A stretch of DNA of 64,000 bases from Paludibacter sp. 47-17 (GCA_001898935.1 MKVT01000001.1:62001-126000), one strand, 5' to 3'; positions 18,088 through 27,566 are shown, numbered from the stretch's first letter. Program-made: numbers and translations. The notes: a model not told the origin generated them from the sequence alone.

Positions 18088-21000
18088 TTAGAAGTTAACA
18101 CTTAAACCGATGTTAAAAGCCCGGGTTGGCGGCATTTTCCCCCCACGATTATCGCGGTTGTCGGGATCCAGGTATTTTTCAACCGACCACAAAAATGTGT
18201 TGTTCGACGATAAGTAGATGCGGGCGCTCGACATGAGTAGTTTTCTGCTGATCGAAGATGGGAGAGTATAGCCCATTTCGATGTTTTTCAACCGGATGTA
18301 GGTTCCTGAACCTGCCTCGTAGGTGGAATAATAACGCTCGTTGTTGACCCACGATTTCCCGTAGAAGCGAGTAAATTCTGCTGCATCGGCAATTTCTGGT
18401 GCCCAGTAATAGTTGTGCTTGGCAAATACATTATCGTTGTTCGAAAATGCCCACATGATTTCCCATTGTTTCATGAAAAGCGAATGGGCCGATCCTTGTA
18501 ATAGAAAGGAGAAATCGAAAGCCTTATAATTTCCCCCTACAGTAACTCCATATTGTAATTCCGGCACGGTGCCATAGCCTTGTCGGTAGGCATCGTCGCG
18601 GTTAATAACACCATCGTTGTTGAAATCCAGGAATTTAAGATCGCCGGGAACCACTTCCACATTGCTGGGGATTCCGTTGTGAACTGCCAGTTGCGACGGG
18701 CTGTTCCAGATTTCTTCGTAGCTATTGAAATAGCCGAGGTGTGTGTACATCAACGGAGTACCTATCGGGTATCCTTCTTCTTTTTGATAAGGGAGTAAGC
18801 CCAGCGGGTCGGCTTTTTTAAGAACCTTGTTGCGGTTGTAGGTGAAATTAGCCCGGATGTTGTAACTGAAGTTCCTGTTAACTTTCTTGTTATGCCGTAA
18901 CTCAATTTCAATACCATTGTTGGAGGTTTCGCCGATGTTGGCAACTTTAAATCCTGCGCCTACATACTCGGGTTTCACGGCATCGATATTCGTGAGAATA
19001 TTATTCCGGAATTCGCCGAAGAGATCGACGTTAAGACCGAACAGCCCGTTGAAAAATTCCGATTCGAATCCAATATTGAATTTACGGGCTACTTCCCAGG
19101 TGACCACTTTATTGGCAATATCTCCCTGGCGTATTCCATTGTAGTAGTTATTACCCGTCCCAAAGGTATATCCGCCGGCATTTGAAAAATCCTGTAAAAA
19201 TATAAATCGGTCGTTGCTCTTGTCATTTCCTACCCATCCCAGCGAAGCTCGCAGTTTAAGATTGGAGATCACTTGAGAGAGCGCCGATTCGGTCATAAAT
19301 TTTTCGTTGCTGATCAACCAGCCTCCGGCAAATGCGGGAAAAAAGCCATATTGTAGTCCCGGAGGAAAGTTTTCGGAGCCATTGTAGCCCACATTTACTT
19401 CGGCAAAATACCGACGGTCGTAATCGTAGGTGACGCGTCCTACCAAACCCTGATCGGCAAAGGCTACTTCAGCGTTGCGGATGAATTCGTTGCGGTTGGC
19501 CAGTATCAAACCGGTTACGGTATGATCGCCGAAATTCTGGTTATACGACAGGCCTCCTTCCAGGTAAAATTTAGTCCAGTTGTTGTTTTTAGCCACACCA
19601 TTGTAACCGAGCGGACGATTTTCGCCAAATTGTTGGTAAGTATTGGTAAGCTGATCGTACATATATTCGGCTGTCTCTTTGGTCCACGAACGGCCGTTTT
19701 CGCCCTGGGTATCGAACGCAGCCTGAACTTTGGCCGATAAGCCTTTCGTAATAAAGTCGAGTTTTTGTGTCAGACTCAGGCTCGATTCCAGGGTACTGGT
19801 AACACTCTTGTAATAGCCCGACTCCCTGAGCGATCGCATTATATTGCCACCGGTGCCGCTATAGGTCCCGTTGGGATTGTAAATAGGGTTGGTACGACCG
19901 TTGGCAGCGAAGGCTCCCCGGTAAATATTCCAGCTGCTCCAAATGGTGCTGGCGGGCGAATTCAGGTTTTCGACCCGGGCACCAATACTGAGCGAAGCGG
20001 TGAGGCTGTTGGTAATATCAATATCGAGGTTGTTGCGGAAATTAAAACGCGAATATTTCGTCATGTCGTCGTTTTCGTAAAATCCGTTTTGGTTAATAAA
20101 ACCACCCGAGATAAAGTAGCGGACGTTGGTTGTTCCACCCGAAACATTAACATTGTATTGCTGCTGAGTTGAAAAATCTTTCATGATGCTTCCAACCCAA
20201 TCCACATCCGAATGTGTCCAGGGCGATGCGCCGGTACGCCACAGGGCCAGGTCGTACGCCAGGGTACCTCCCTTGGTTTGAGGGGGGCGGTTCTTGTATT
20301 GTCCCCAATCCTGTAAATAAGCCAGATTACTGGCATCGTATGCTCCGAGGGGTTGCGGGATATTGATGGGTTGGGTAATAGCTGTTTGTACTGTTGCCGA
20401 AATTTTTGGTTTTCCCAACGCTCCCCGGCGGGTAGTAATAATAATGACCCCGTTGGCTCCCTTCACTCCGTATACCGCAGTTGCCGAGGCATCTTTCAGT
20501 ACGTTGAACGATTCGATCTCGTTGGGGTCGATTTTAGCAAATTCGCTTCGAACAATACCATCCACTACATAAAGCGGAGTAGCATCGTTCCAGGTCGAGC
20601 GTCCGCGGATATATATATCGGCCACGTCGCTGCCGATTTCACCCGAGCTTTGCACCACCTGCACTCCCGCAATTTTACCGGCAATGGATTGCGAGATGTT
20701 GGATACAGGGACCGAGACCAACGCTTTATTGTTAATGGTCGAAATAGACCCTACCACCGATTCTTTTTTCTGAGCGCCATAGCCCACTACGACCAGCTCC
20801 GTAAGTAGCTTGGTTTCCTCTTTCAGTTGCACATCGATTTTACGATGGCCCTGCACCGGTATTTCGGTGGTTACGTAACCTACGTAGCTGAATACCAGGA
20901 TGTCGGTTTGTAAATTCACCGCTTCAAGGGTGTAGTTCCCGTCCATGTCGGTAATGGTTCCGGCACTGGAGCCCTTACGGGCCACGTTTACTCCAATCAG

Positions 21001-21114
21001 TTCTTCGCCCGTGGCAGCGTCGGTTACTTTCCCGGTGACGAGAGTTCGTTGCTGAGCACTAACCATTTCCAGCGTGCACACGAGGGTTACTATAACTAAA
21101 ATTAGTTGTTTCAT
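18088..21114 (-). CDS. SusC/RagA-like TonB-dependent transporter
   Basis: 1008 residues, with a signal peptide ending at SAQQR. A carboxypeptidase-regulatory-like domain follows (about 25-110: VTGKVTDAATGEELIGVNV, TDMDGNYTLEAVN). The plug shows ISQSIAGKIAGVQVVQSSGE and PLYVVDGIVRSEFAK, then GANGVIIITTRRGALG, and the barrel ends IGLSVNF. It is the first SusC of the tandem and lies only 17 bases downstream of the lipocalin-like lipoprotein gene, so it belongs to the long operon running leftward from 27566 or 30476. Confidence 0.95.
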   Translation of the reverse strand: MKQLILVIVTLVCTLEMVSAQQRTLVTGKVTDAATGEELIGVNVARKGSSAGTITDMDGNYTLEAVNLQTDILVFSYVGYVTTEIPVQGHRKIDVQLKEETKLLTELVVVGYGAQKKESVVGSISTINNKALVSVPVSNISQSIAGKIAGVQVVQSSGEIGSDVADIYIRGRSTWNDATPLYVVDGIVRSEFAKIDPNEIESFNVLKDASATAVYGVKGANGVIIITTRRGALGKPKISATVQTAITQPINIPQPLGAYDASNLAYLQDWGQYKNRPPQTKGGTLAYDLALWRTGASPWTHSDVDWVGSIMKDFSTQQQYNVNVSGGTTNVRYFISGGFINQNGFYENDDMTKYSRFNFRNNLDIDITNSLTASLSIGARVENLNSPASTIWSSWNIYRGAFAANGRTNPIYNPNGTYSGTGGNIMRSLRESGYYKSVTSTLESSLSLTQKLDFITKGLSAKVQAAFDTQGENGRSWTKETAEYMYDQLTNTYQQFGENRPLGYNGVAKNNNWTKFYLEGGLSYNQNFGDHTVTGLILANRNEFIRNAEVAFADQGLVGRVTYDYDRRYFAEVNVGYNGSENFPPGLQYGFFPAFAGGWLISNEKFMTESALSQVISNLKLRASLGWVGNDKSNDRFIFLQDFSNAGGYTFGTGNNYYNGIRQGDIANKVVTWEVARKFNIGFESEFFNGLFGLNVDLFGEFRNNILTNIDAVKPEYVGAGFKVANIGETSNNGIEIELRHNKKVNRNFSYNIRANFTYNRNKVLKKADPLGLLPYQKEEGYPIGTPLMYTHLGYFNSYEEIWNSPSQLAVHNGIPSNVEVVPGDLKFLDFNNDGVINRDDAYRQGYGTVPELQYGVTVGGNYKAFDFSFLLQGSAHSLFMKQWEIMWAFSNNDNVFAKHNYYWAPEIADAAEFTRFYGKSWVNNERYYSTYEAGSGTYIRLKNIEMGYTLPSSISRKLLMSSARIYLSSNNTFLWSVEKYLDPDNRDNRGGKMPPTRAFNIGLSVNF

Positions 21115-21131
21115 GTCGATTCTAGTGTGTG

Positions 21132-21803
21132 TCAGTTAGTTACTTTTCTAAACCGGAATACGTAGGTTTTCAGGGTCTGAAATTCCTTGCGTATGGTCAG
21201 GTAATTATCGTCGCTGACCAGTTTGGGGAAGTACACGTCCTTACCGGCACCAGCATTTTTAATTTCCAGAAAATCGGCAGGATGAGGAGCAAACAGCAGT
21301 GCATATCTTTTTTCACCTTCAAAGGTTTTCAGACGGATTTCCATCTCCTGATCGGTGAGTTTCAGAATGGTAAACCGGGCCTGGATATGATTTTTAGCCC
21401 ATTGTTTTTGTACACTGGCCAGGGTGTCGATGCTGTTGTCGGGTTTCCGTGTTACAGCCACCTTGCCGGTCTCGGCACTCACTGAAGGATTGAACTGCCA
21501 TTTGTCGGTACTGATGTTGAGCCAGGTTCCATCGAGCATACTCCAGGTTCCGTAAAACGAAGTAGGTCCGTTACCATTGGCATAGGCCTGAAATACAGAA
21601 TGGTAATACCTCAGGATCCCGTTAGGTTCAATCATCAACTTAACAGTTTTTTGTTCTGGTGTCAGATTCATTTCCGATCCATCTTCGCTTATCGCAACCT
21701 GTTCCCAGAGTCCTGTGGCCGAGGCCGGTTCGTACAAGTCGTCGTCGCAAGCCGGTAAAAAGATGAAAGCCGGAAGAAAGAATAGTAATGAAAAGTATTT
21801 CAT
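21132..21803 (-). CDS. Lipocalin-like surface lipoprotein
   Basis: 223 residues. The signal peptide has lipobox IFLPAC (Cys about 19) followed by DDDLYEP, a very acidic surface-export signal. The mature protein opens with GLWEQVAISEDGSEMNLTPE, the first-strand pattern of Bacteroidota lipocalin-like domains. Later elements are YGTWSMLDGTWLNIS and FTILKLTDQEMEIRLKTFEGE. It may bind a small glycan or be structural. It is followed 17 bases later by SusC and preceded by a second, shorter lipocalin-like gene. Confidence 0.72.
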   Translation of the reverse strand: MKYFSLLFFLPAFIFLPACDDDLYEPASATGLWEQVAISEDGSEMNLTPEQKTVKLMIEPNGILRYYHSVFQAYANGNGPTSFYGTWSMLDGTWLNISTDKWQFNPSVSAETGKVAVTRKPDNSIDTLASVQKQWAKNHIQARFTILKLTDQEMEIRLKTFEGEKRYALLFAPHPADFLEIKNAGAGKDVYFPKLVSDDNYLTIRKEFQTLKTYVFRFRKVTN

Positions 21804-21880
21804 ACGGTATGTTTTAAATGGAGGAGTATATCAACGGGTCGAATAGTGCCGTTGGTTATATACAATCTTTATGTCGTGAA

Positions 21881-22324
21881 TTAGTTGATTTCGATAGAAG
21901 CTACCTTTCGGTACACCAGGGTCGATTTCACCAGGCTACCGGTGGTGGAAAATTCAGTTTTGCTCAAGGTGAGTAGTTGGTCGGTAAGAGTGGGTTCCCA
22001 CGATACCGGCAGATCGATGGCCAGATTAAACCTGCCGCCGGTATAACTCCACCCCGACCGCCGGATGATTTTGTTGGTGCTGACAGCCGTTCTGGTAGAG
22101 TCGCACAGAATACAAATCTGATCGGAATTGATTTGTATCAGCATTCGGGTGCTGTCTTTTGCTACAGCTTGTCCGTCGATGGTATATGATTGCTGATACC
22201 ATGTTCCTGTAATTCGGCTTGCCGTTGCGTCGACCGGTTCGTCGTCGCATCCTGTCAGTAACAGAGGCGAGGCAATTACAATACACAGTAGGAAAATCCT
22301 GCAGGCCGTTGAGACAATATTCAT
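21881..22324 (-). CDS. Small lipocalin-like lipoprotein
   Basis: 147 residues with lipobox LLLTGC (Cys about 26) followed by DDEPVDAT. The mature domain opens with ITGTWYQQSYTIDGQAV, the lipocalin-like G-x-W opening. It ends with a strand pattern, LLTLSKTEFSTTGSLVKSTLVYRK, close in style to the neighbour at 21132. A role in the same PUL is inferred from position. The two genes may be ancient duplicates that diverged strongly. Confidence 0.68.
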   Translation of the reverse strand: MNIVSTACRIFLLCIVIASPLLLTGCDDEPVDATASRITGTWYQQSYTIDGQAVAKDSTRMLIQINSDQICILCDSTRTAVSTNKIIRRSGWSYTGGRFNLAIDLPVSWEPTLTDQLLTLSKTEFSTTGSLVKSTLVYRKVASIEIN

Positions 22325-22387
22325 GGAATAGTTTTTAAGATGATAAGATCGGAAGTTAGCTTAATCCTTTCGGAGAAGAGGAAATGT

Positions 22388-22413
22388 ATCGGGCCGATTG
22401 CAATCAGCCCGAT
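22388..22413. repeat. Intergenic hairpin between the T9SS protein and the lipocalin-like gene
   Basis: ATCGGGC (22388-22394) pairs with GCCCGAT (22407-22413). The inner GATTG/CAATC continues the stem after one mismatch. No T-run follows on the minus strand, so it is more likely a processing or stability hairpin than a terminator. Confidence 0.5.
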
Positions 22414-22425
22414 AGCAGAGGAAGG

Positions 22426-23853
22426 TTACCGGAGGATAACCTTTTGATTGTGAACTAATCCGTTTGCAGAGGTGGTTTTCACGATGTAAACTCCTTTTTC
22501 GCGAACGTTCAGTTCGGTCGACGAACCGTTGATATTGACCTTGGTTACCGAATGTCCAATCAGCGAGAACACTTCGGCCGATACAGCTTCGCCTTCCACG
22601 ATGATCTTTGTACCGGATGCCCGCACGAGTACCTCGGATAAAGGAGATTTTTCGACCGACGACGGAGCTTCTACTACGGTACGTGGCTCTTGGTTGTGGT
22701 TGATAGCGGCGGCATCGAGGTAGAAGGTGCCGGCAGGCGAATTGATATATTGATCGTTTGCATCGCGACGGAGGTCGAAGCGAACGGTAAATTCGGCAAC
22801 ATATCCCAGCGAAGTAACGTCCATCACACAATCGATCCACTTTCCTTTATCATCCGACCAATACTTGATTTCGTCGCCACTGTCGACCTGGTTACCCGAA
22901 AAATCCTTTGCATTAAGCTGAACGATATAGTAATCTTTTCCGGCTTCCATTTCGGGAATGTTGACCATAACATGCAGGTACGACGATTGCTCGTCCTGCC
23001 CAACTTTTAAAATACCCGGGAATTTGAACATCGGTCCCTGCCACCAGGCCGCAGTTTCACTTTTATTGAATTTCATCACTTTTGTTGAGTTGAGTACACT
23101 CATTTCGGAAGTAAAAGGATTGGTCACGATCTCGGAAGTGTTTTCCGGATTCTGAAGGTCAAACCGGCTCACCCATTTGTTCCACGAATCCTGATTACCC
23201 ATGAATAACGACATTTCCGTATCGGGCAAAATGTTGATGCCTCGGGGTAGAGGATTATCGCTCAACACGATTTCGTCGAAATAATAGTCGGCACCCGGGT
23301 TGGTACGATCGCCATTCCAGTCCATCGATACCCCGAACATAAATTTGCTCAGTGGAATCTGGTTGTCGATCAGGTATTTCAGGTCGATTACAATGTCCTC
23401 CCAAACGCCTTCCTTGGCATTTTGTCCGTCGAAACGTAATTTACCTTTGTCGGGATCTTCAAGAGGCCAGTCAACGTTTAAACAGATCATCCACGTATCG
23501 TTCAGTTTTTCGCGGTAATGCAGAATATGCAGGTAACGATTACTTTCGGTAATCGTAATCGGATTATCCATCCGGAAGTTCAGAAAGTTTGCCCACCAGT
23601 CGTGATTGGCATCCAGCTTAACCATGTATGCATTGTTGGTGTTGTTCATGGTTTCATCTTTCACTGCATTGGGTACTACTCCGTTAAAGAGTACAAAGGC
23701 TTTCGGAGGGGTTTCACAAAATACGGTCAGCGAAATGGGTTCTTCGCCCATGGGTTTTTCGTACGTGGCCAGAACGGTTTCGTTTGTAGTAGTAGCTGCA
23801 AAAAGGCTATATGCCGAAACAGCTAAAGTAAAAAGCGTAAAAATTCGTTTCAT
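22426..23853 (-). CDS. T9SS-exported protein with two copies of an unfamiliar DNPLPRG-type module
   Basis: About 475 residues from the ATG at 23853; the in-frame GTG at 23862 is less likely. Signal peptide MKRIFTLFTLAVSAYSLFA. Two modules of about 170-190 residues follow. The first (about 25-205) contains SNRYLHILHYRE and ends YYFDEIVLSDNPLPRG. The second (about 210-390) has AAWWQGPMFKF and YLHVMVN and ends in the degraded TFYLDAAAINHNQEPRT. The last about 75 residues are a type IX sorting domain (VFSLIGHSVTKVNI; EKGVYIVKTTSANG; ending NQKVILR). No catalytic motif is visible. I infer a secreted or surface glycan-binding scaffold that helps the GH30 at 23998. A TAnnTTTG lies at 23898-23905. 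Confidence 0.8.
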   Translation of the reverse strand: MKRIFTLFTLAVSAYSLFAATTTNETVLATYEKPMGEEPISLTVFCETPPKAFVLFNGVVPNAVKDETMNNTNNAYMVKLDANHDWWANFLNFRMDNPITITESNRYLHILHYREKLNDTWMICLNVDWPLEDPDKGKLRFDGQNAKEGVWEDIVIDLKYLIDNQIPLSKFMFGVSMDWNGDRTNPGADYYFDEIVLSDNPLPRGINILPDTEMSLFMGNQDSWNKWVSRFDLQNPENTSEIVTNPFTSEMSVLNSTKVMKFNKSETAAWWQGPMFKFPGILKVGQDEQSSYLHVMVNIPEMEAGKDYYIVQLNAKDFSGNQVDSGDEIKYWSDDKGKWIDCVMDVTSLGYVAEFTVRFDLRRDANDQYINSPAGTFYLDAAAINHNQEPRTVVEAPSSVEKSPLSEVLVRASGTKIIVEGEAVSAEVFSLIGHSVTKVNINGSSTELNVREKGVYIVKTTSANGLVHNQKVILR

Positions 23854-23897
23854 GTTGATCACTGTTTTTAATTAATATTAGTTTAAGAAACACTGTG

Positions 23898-23905
23898 CAA
23901 ATGTA
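23898..23905 (-). promoter_or_regulatory. -7 promoter element upstream of the two-module T9SS protein
   Basis: TACATTTG on the minus strand, a perfect TAnnTTTG, 45 bases before the ATG at 23853. It suggests that the genes from here leftward can be transcribed apart from the GH30 gene upstream. Confidence 0.5.
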
Positions 23906-23997
23906 CATGGAGTGCTATGATGTGTTTTGAAGTATTGTAACAATCCGTTTCAATTCTGTATCAAAATGAGGATGAGTTTTCGGGTCGGTACCGGGTG

Positions 23998-26172
23998 CTA
24001 AGGTACCAGGATCTTTTGTGTAAAAGTAGTAGCATTGTTAACGCACATAATCAGATAGACGCCCGGTTGTAACCGTACGGGATAACTGCCGGTGGCATTC
24101 ACAGTCCCCGTAGCCATAACGAGTACACCTGCCGAATCGTAAATAAACAGTTCGACAGTTCCCTCGTTATCAGGGTTGACTAACCGGATAGTCGAATCGG
24201 AATAGCGGAGTTGCTGAGGTCCGGCGTATCGCGGCTTACTTACCGCAGTAGGTGCCTGAAGGGGTATTACAAACGTGGTTACTGTTTCGGGTTGCGAAGT
24301 GTACGAAAACTCTTTTCCGGTAATATTGAAAAAAGTTTCGGCAGTACGTATCCCGAGCGATTCTTCAGCGCGGGTACGCACTTGTTTTACACGTCCGAAG
24401 CCTTCAAAACGGGAAAGATCGAACGTGAAGTTCTGGGTAAGCTGTTCTTTGTTGCTGACAATAAGCACTAATTCTTTTTCGTCGGGACTTAAAGCGGCAA
24501 TGCTGTTTTGGGCAGAACTGAAAATAATACGGTATCCGGGTTTCAGATAACGGCTGAACTGAGCTCTTACATAATACGAAATAGCCCTGCTGATAGGATT
24601 TTGAAGACTGCTGTATTCGCCTACGATGAGCCCCCAGGTGGGGCTGGCATCGGCGGCCAGCTGCCAGTCGATCCAGGCCGTGCATTTCATATCGCGCAGA
24701 TCGGTAATGATACGGTCCGACATGGTCATAATCTGGAAAGCAGGGGTGCCTCCTACGTTGAGGGGACCCGATTCCGATTGCCACAGTTTTTTACCGTTCG
24801 TTCGCGCCCAATTGAACAGGTCGTTTCTTCGGCTTCCGCCGTAACTGTGAACCGAAACCAATTCAAATTTAGGAACGATATCGCCTGCATTTTTGTAAGC
24901 CTGCATGGCGTTCAGACAAGCGTCGATGGTATTGGCATCATTGGCTGTGATTTTGCAATACGACAGCATGTTTTTTTCACTCAGTTTCGCATACAACTCT
25001 CTGATCATGTTAATCTGGTCGTTGTTGCTGAAATAGCATCCTTCCTGACCGCCCAATGCCTTCCACCAGCCTCCGTCGGGTTCATTGAAGGGTTCCAGGT
25101 AATTAAACGTAATACCCAACGAATCATGATAATATCGGGTGACCTCCGTCAGATAGTCGGCGAAATCGTCGAACATATCCGATTTCAGATTGGTCACATT
25201 GCCCTCGACGCTTCCGGCCGAGCAGCCGCTGCGGGTCATCCAATAAGGAGGAGAGTTGGAAAATGCAATCAGTTGAATGTCGTTGACTCCGGTTTTGGCA
25301 ATACGCGAAGCGATAAGCTGTTGAAGGATTTTCCGTTGATTCGCATCCTGCGACCAGTCGTAGGGTGCGGTAGCAGAGGCTTTGTATCCGGGCATGTTAC
25401 CTCCGTCGCCCCGCATGTGATTGTGGGTCGGATCGTCGCCTCCCCCGATATTAAACCGGAATATATTCATGTTCAGACCGCCGACGGGATCGGTAAGCCA
25501 ATCGCACACCGTTTTAATCTTGGAGTCGGAATATCCGCCCATTATATTGGCCCACCAGCATAGTGAACCTCCCCAACCTTCGAGCTGCTGAAATTGTTGT
25601 GCCGGATCGATGGTGACCGGCGACCTGGTGAGCGAGTTCGGATCATCCGACAATCTGATCTGGTCAAAATAATAGGTTCCGGCGTCATCGGCAATTTTTA
25701 TCGCTATCATCTTCAGATTGATACCAGTCGGGATACTGATCACGTAATCGATCCAGTTGCCCGTAGTTGTATTGCTCTGCCAGTTATCGCTGCTTTGATT
25801 GCCGCCGTCGGGCCGGTAGGTGATGGCAATCCGGCTGGTGGTGGCTTTATATACCATCACATGTAGATATTGATTGGATGCGGTGATGGGGACGGCATTC
25901 AGGAAATTAATTTCAAGGCCGGTCCAGTAAGGATCACCGCTTTGTTTTATGATTTTATATGCGTTCGAGCTGCTGTTGATGGTGTTTACCAAAGGGTTGG
26001 GAGCCGACCACGTACTTGCCGATACGCCGGCATTGGAGTAGTTCAGCCACGACCCGACTGTAGCCGGTACGGTCGGACTCTCAAAGTCGAGCAGCACCGT
26101 TTCGGCACTTTGAGCCGGTTGAATAAAGCTGTTAAAAACAACAAAGAGCGAAAGAAGTAAAAAATGTTTCAT
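23998..26172 (-). CDS. T9SS-exported GH30 endo-glycanase with N-terminal DNPLPRG-type module (possible beta-1,6-galactanase)
   Basis: 724 residues. The signal peptide ends near AQSAE. One repeated module (about 23-178) follows, with NPLVNTINSSSNAYK, YWTGLEI, YLHVMVYK and an ending YYFDQIRLSDDPNS. A GH30 catalytic domain covers about 183-640: QLEGWGGSLCWWANIMGGYS, NIFRFNIGGGDDPTH, acid/base E about 364 in LEPFNEPDGG, nucleophile E about 467 in LWQSESGPL. The C-terminal type IX sorting tail is VELFIYDSAGVLV...GVYLIMCVNN...KILVP. The GGSLCWWAN and RFNIGGG elements recall fungal endo-beta-1,6-galactanases of GH30 subfamily 5; this is recollection, not a search. It should cut the main chain outside the cell. 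It is flanked on both sides by T9SS proteins made of the same module. Confidence 0.88.
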   Translation of the reverse strand: MKHFLLLSLFVVFNSFIQPAQSAETVLLDFESPTVPATVGSWLNYSNAGVSASTWSAPNPLVNTINSSSNAYKIIKQSGDPYWTGLEINFLNAVPITASNQYLHVMVYKATTSRIAITYRPDGGNQSSDNWQSNTTTGNWIDYVISIPTGINLKMIAIKIADDAGTYYFDQIRLSDDPNSLTRSPVTIDPAQQFQQLEGWGGSLCWWANIMGGYSDSKIKTVCDWLTDPVGGLNMNIFRFNIGGGDDPTHNHMRGDGGNMPGYKASATAPYDWSQDANQRKILQQLIASRIAKTGVNDIQLIAFSNSPPYWMTRSGCSAGSVEGNVTNLKSDMFDDFADYLTEVTRYYHDSLGITFNYLEPFNEPDGGWWKALGGQEGCYFSNNDQINMIRELYAKLSEKNMLSYCKITANDANTIDACLNAMQAYKNAGDIVPKFELVSVHSYGGSRRNDLFNWARTNGKKLWQSESGPLNVGGTPAFQIMTMSDRIITDLRDMKCTAWIDWQLAADASPTWGLIVGEYSSLQNPISRAISYYVRAQFSRYLKPGYRIIFSSAQNSIAALSPDEKELVLIVSNKEQLTQNFTFDLSRFEGFGRVKQVRTRAEESLGIRTAETFFNITGKEFSYTSQPETVTTFVIPLQAPTAVSKPRYAGPQQLRYSDSTIRLVNPDNEGTVELFIYDSAGVLVMATGTVNATGSYPVRLQPGVYLIMCVNNATTFTQKILVP

Positions 26173-26213
26173 GTAAAATGATGTAGTTGGTGGAAAAAAT
26201 GAGAAGGAAACCG

Positions 26214-26246
26214 AAAATCCGGCATTGGGGTGCTATGCCGGATTTT
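26214..26246. terminator. Intergenic terminator-like hairpin
   Basis: AAAATCCGGCAT (26214-26225) is perfectly complementary to ATGCCGGATTTT (26235-26246), with a 9-base loop. On the minus strand the stem is followed only by its own four T residues, so read-through into the GH30 gene is likely. It may attenuate transcription after the two-module protein at 26265. Confidence 0.65.
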
Positions 26247-26264
26247 TGTTGAAAAGATTGAGAA

Positions 26265-27566
26265 TCAGAGTTGTATCGAAACGGGGGTGGTGTGATTGCC
26301 CCAACGAACCAGATAAATACCCGGTTGCGAAACCGTCAATACGGTACGGTTGCTGACAGGAGCTGTTTGTAACAGTTTTCCCGTTACATCGTACAAGGCG
26401 ACGCTCGACTCCGTTGCCGATTCAATTATTATTTGATTGCCCTGCGTAAAAATCATCCGGGCGTTTTGGAGGCCATCGGCAGCTGTGGTCACCCCTACAC
26501 GAGGTGAAGCGTTGTCGTCGAGGTAAATCTCGTCGATATAATAATTACCGGCAGCTGTTTGGTCCCAATGTCCGCATTTTACACTGCCCCCCGAAATAAA
26601 CGGATAAGCCGAAAGATCGATCACTACATCGTACCATACATTTGCTACGGGAACCGTTACGGCCATATCATTGATCACCTTGGTGCTTCCCGATTTAATG
26701 TCGAACACTACTTTTTGGCCATCGGCCGGCACCATAACCAGGGTATGCAGGTATTTGTGAGCAGCATCGATTTTCACCGGACTTGCAAATGAATACTCGA
26801 ACCCGGTCCACCAGTTGGTAGTGGCGGCAGCTACCCTTAAACCACTGTTATTGCTTGGATTCAGCGCGTTTTTAAGCGGATTGGCAATTGGATAGGTTAC
26901 CGGATTATTGGTGTCGGCATAGGTAGTTACTCCTCCGATATTGGCCGCCGTTGCAGGTTCGAAATCCCACAAATTATTGGTTGTAAGGTACGTCGTGCCG
27001 CGGGGCAGTGGGTTGTCGTTTACAATAATCTCGTCGATATAGGCAAATTTGTCCGAGTTATTCAATACCTGGCCTGCGGGATTGTTGTTGAATCCAAGAT
27101 CGGCCAGAAAGTTGATTTGAATTACCGTTTTTCCGGAGGCGCCGCCATTAATTTCGAAAACGATATCCTGCCATTGCCCGATGGCCGAATAACCGTTCAT
27201 TGCCCGGATATCGGCATTCCCGTCGCCTCCCGCAGTAGTAGCATCTACTCTGATGGCAATGTCGGGCTGAGCATCGTACTTCACCAAAATATGAACGTAC
27301 CGTTTGGCATTTGCAGGTACAGTAAAACTGGCCGGGAAATAACTCAATTCATACCAGTTGGTGGAGGTACGGCCGATTTTACCGCTGTTGGCGGTGGTGT
27401 TCAATCCTGCCGGTAAAGGATTGGCATCGTTAGTATACGACGCTCCGTATTTGGTGGTAACAGCCGGAGAACCGCTTTCAAAATTGTTAAGAACCACATC
27501 GGCAGCTTCGAGAGCTGTGGAAAGAGCAAGGAATGCTCCAATGAGATAAAAGGTAGTTGTTTTCAT
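26265..27566 (-). CDS. T9SS-exported protein with two DNPLPRG-type modules
   Basis: 433 residues with signal peptide MKTTTFYLIGAFLALSTALEA. Module 1 (about 22-190) has NWYELSYFPAS and RYVHILVKYD and ends FAYIDEIIVNDNPLPRG. Module 2 (about 198-358) has NPLKNALNPSNNSG, NWWTGFEYSF and KYLHTLVMV and ends YYIDEIYLDDNASPR. The last about 65 residues are a type IX sorting domain (SVALYDVTGKLLQTAPV; QPGIYLVRWGNH). Aromatic residues inside otherwise beta-rich modules fit carbohydrate binding. No hydrolase motif is seen. It is the first gene after the GH2 and has its own TAnnTTTG at 27603-27610. Confidence 0.8.
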   Translation of the reverse strand: MKTTTFYLIGAFLALSTALEAADVVLNNFESGSPAVTTKYGASYTNDANPLPAGLNTTANSGKIGRTSTNWYELSYFPASFTVPANAKRYVHILVKYDAQPDIAIRVDATTAGGDGNADIRAMNGYSAIGQWQDIVFEINGGASGKTVIQINFLADLGFNNNPAGQVLNNSDKFAYIDEIIVNDNPLPRGTTYLTTNNLWDFEPATAANIGGVTTYADTNNPVTYPIANPLKNALNPSNNSGLRVAAATTNWWTGFEYSFASPVKIDAAHKYLHTLVMVPADGQKVVFDIKSGSTKVINDMAVTVPVANVWYDVVIDLSAYPFISGGSVKCGHWDQTAAGNYYIDEIYLDDNASPRVGVTTAADGLQNARMIFTQGNQIIIESATESSVALYDVTGKLLQTAPVSNRTVLTVSQPGIYLVRWGNHTTPVSIQL

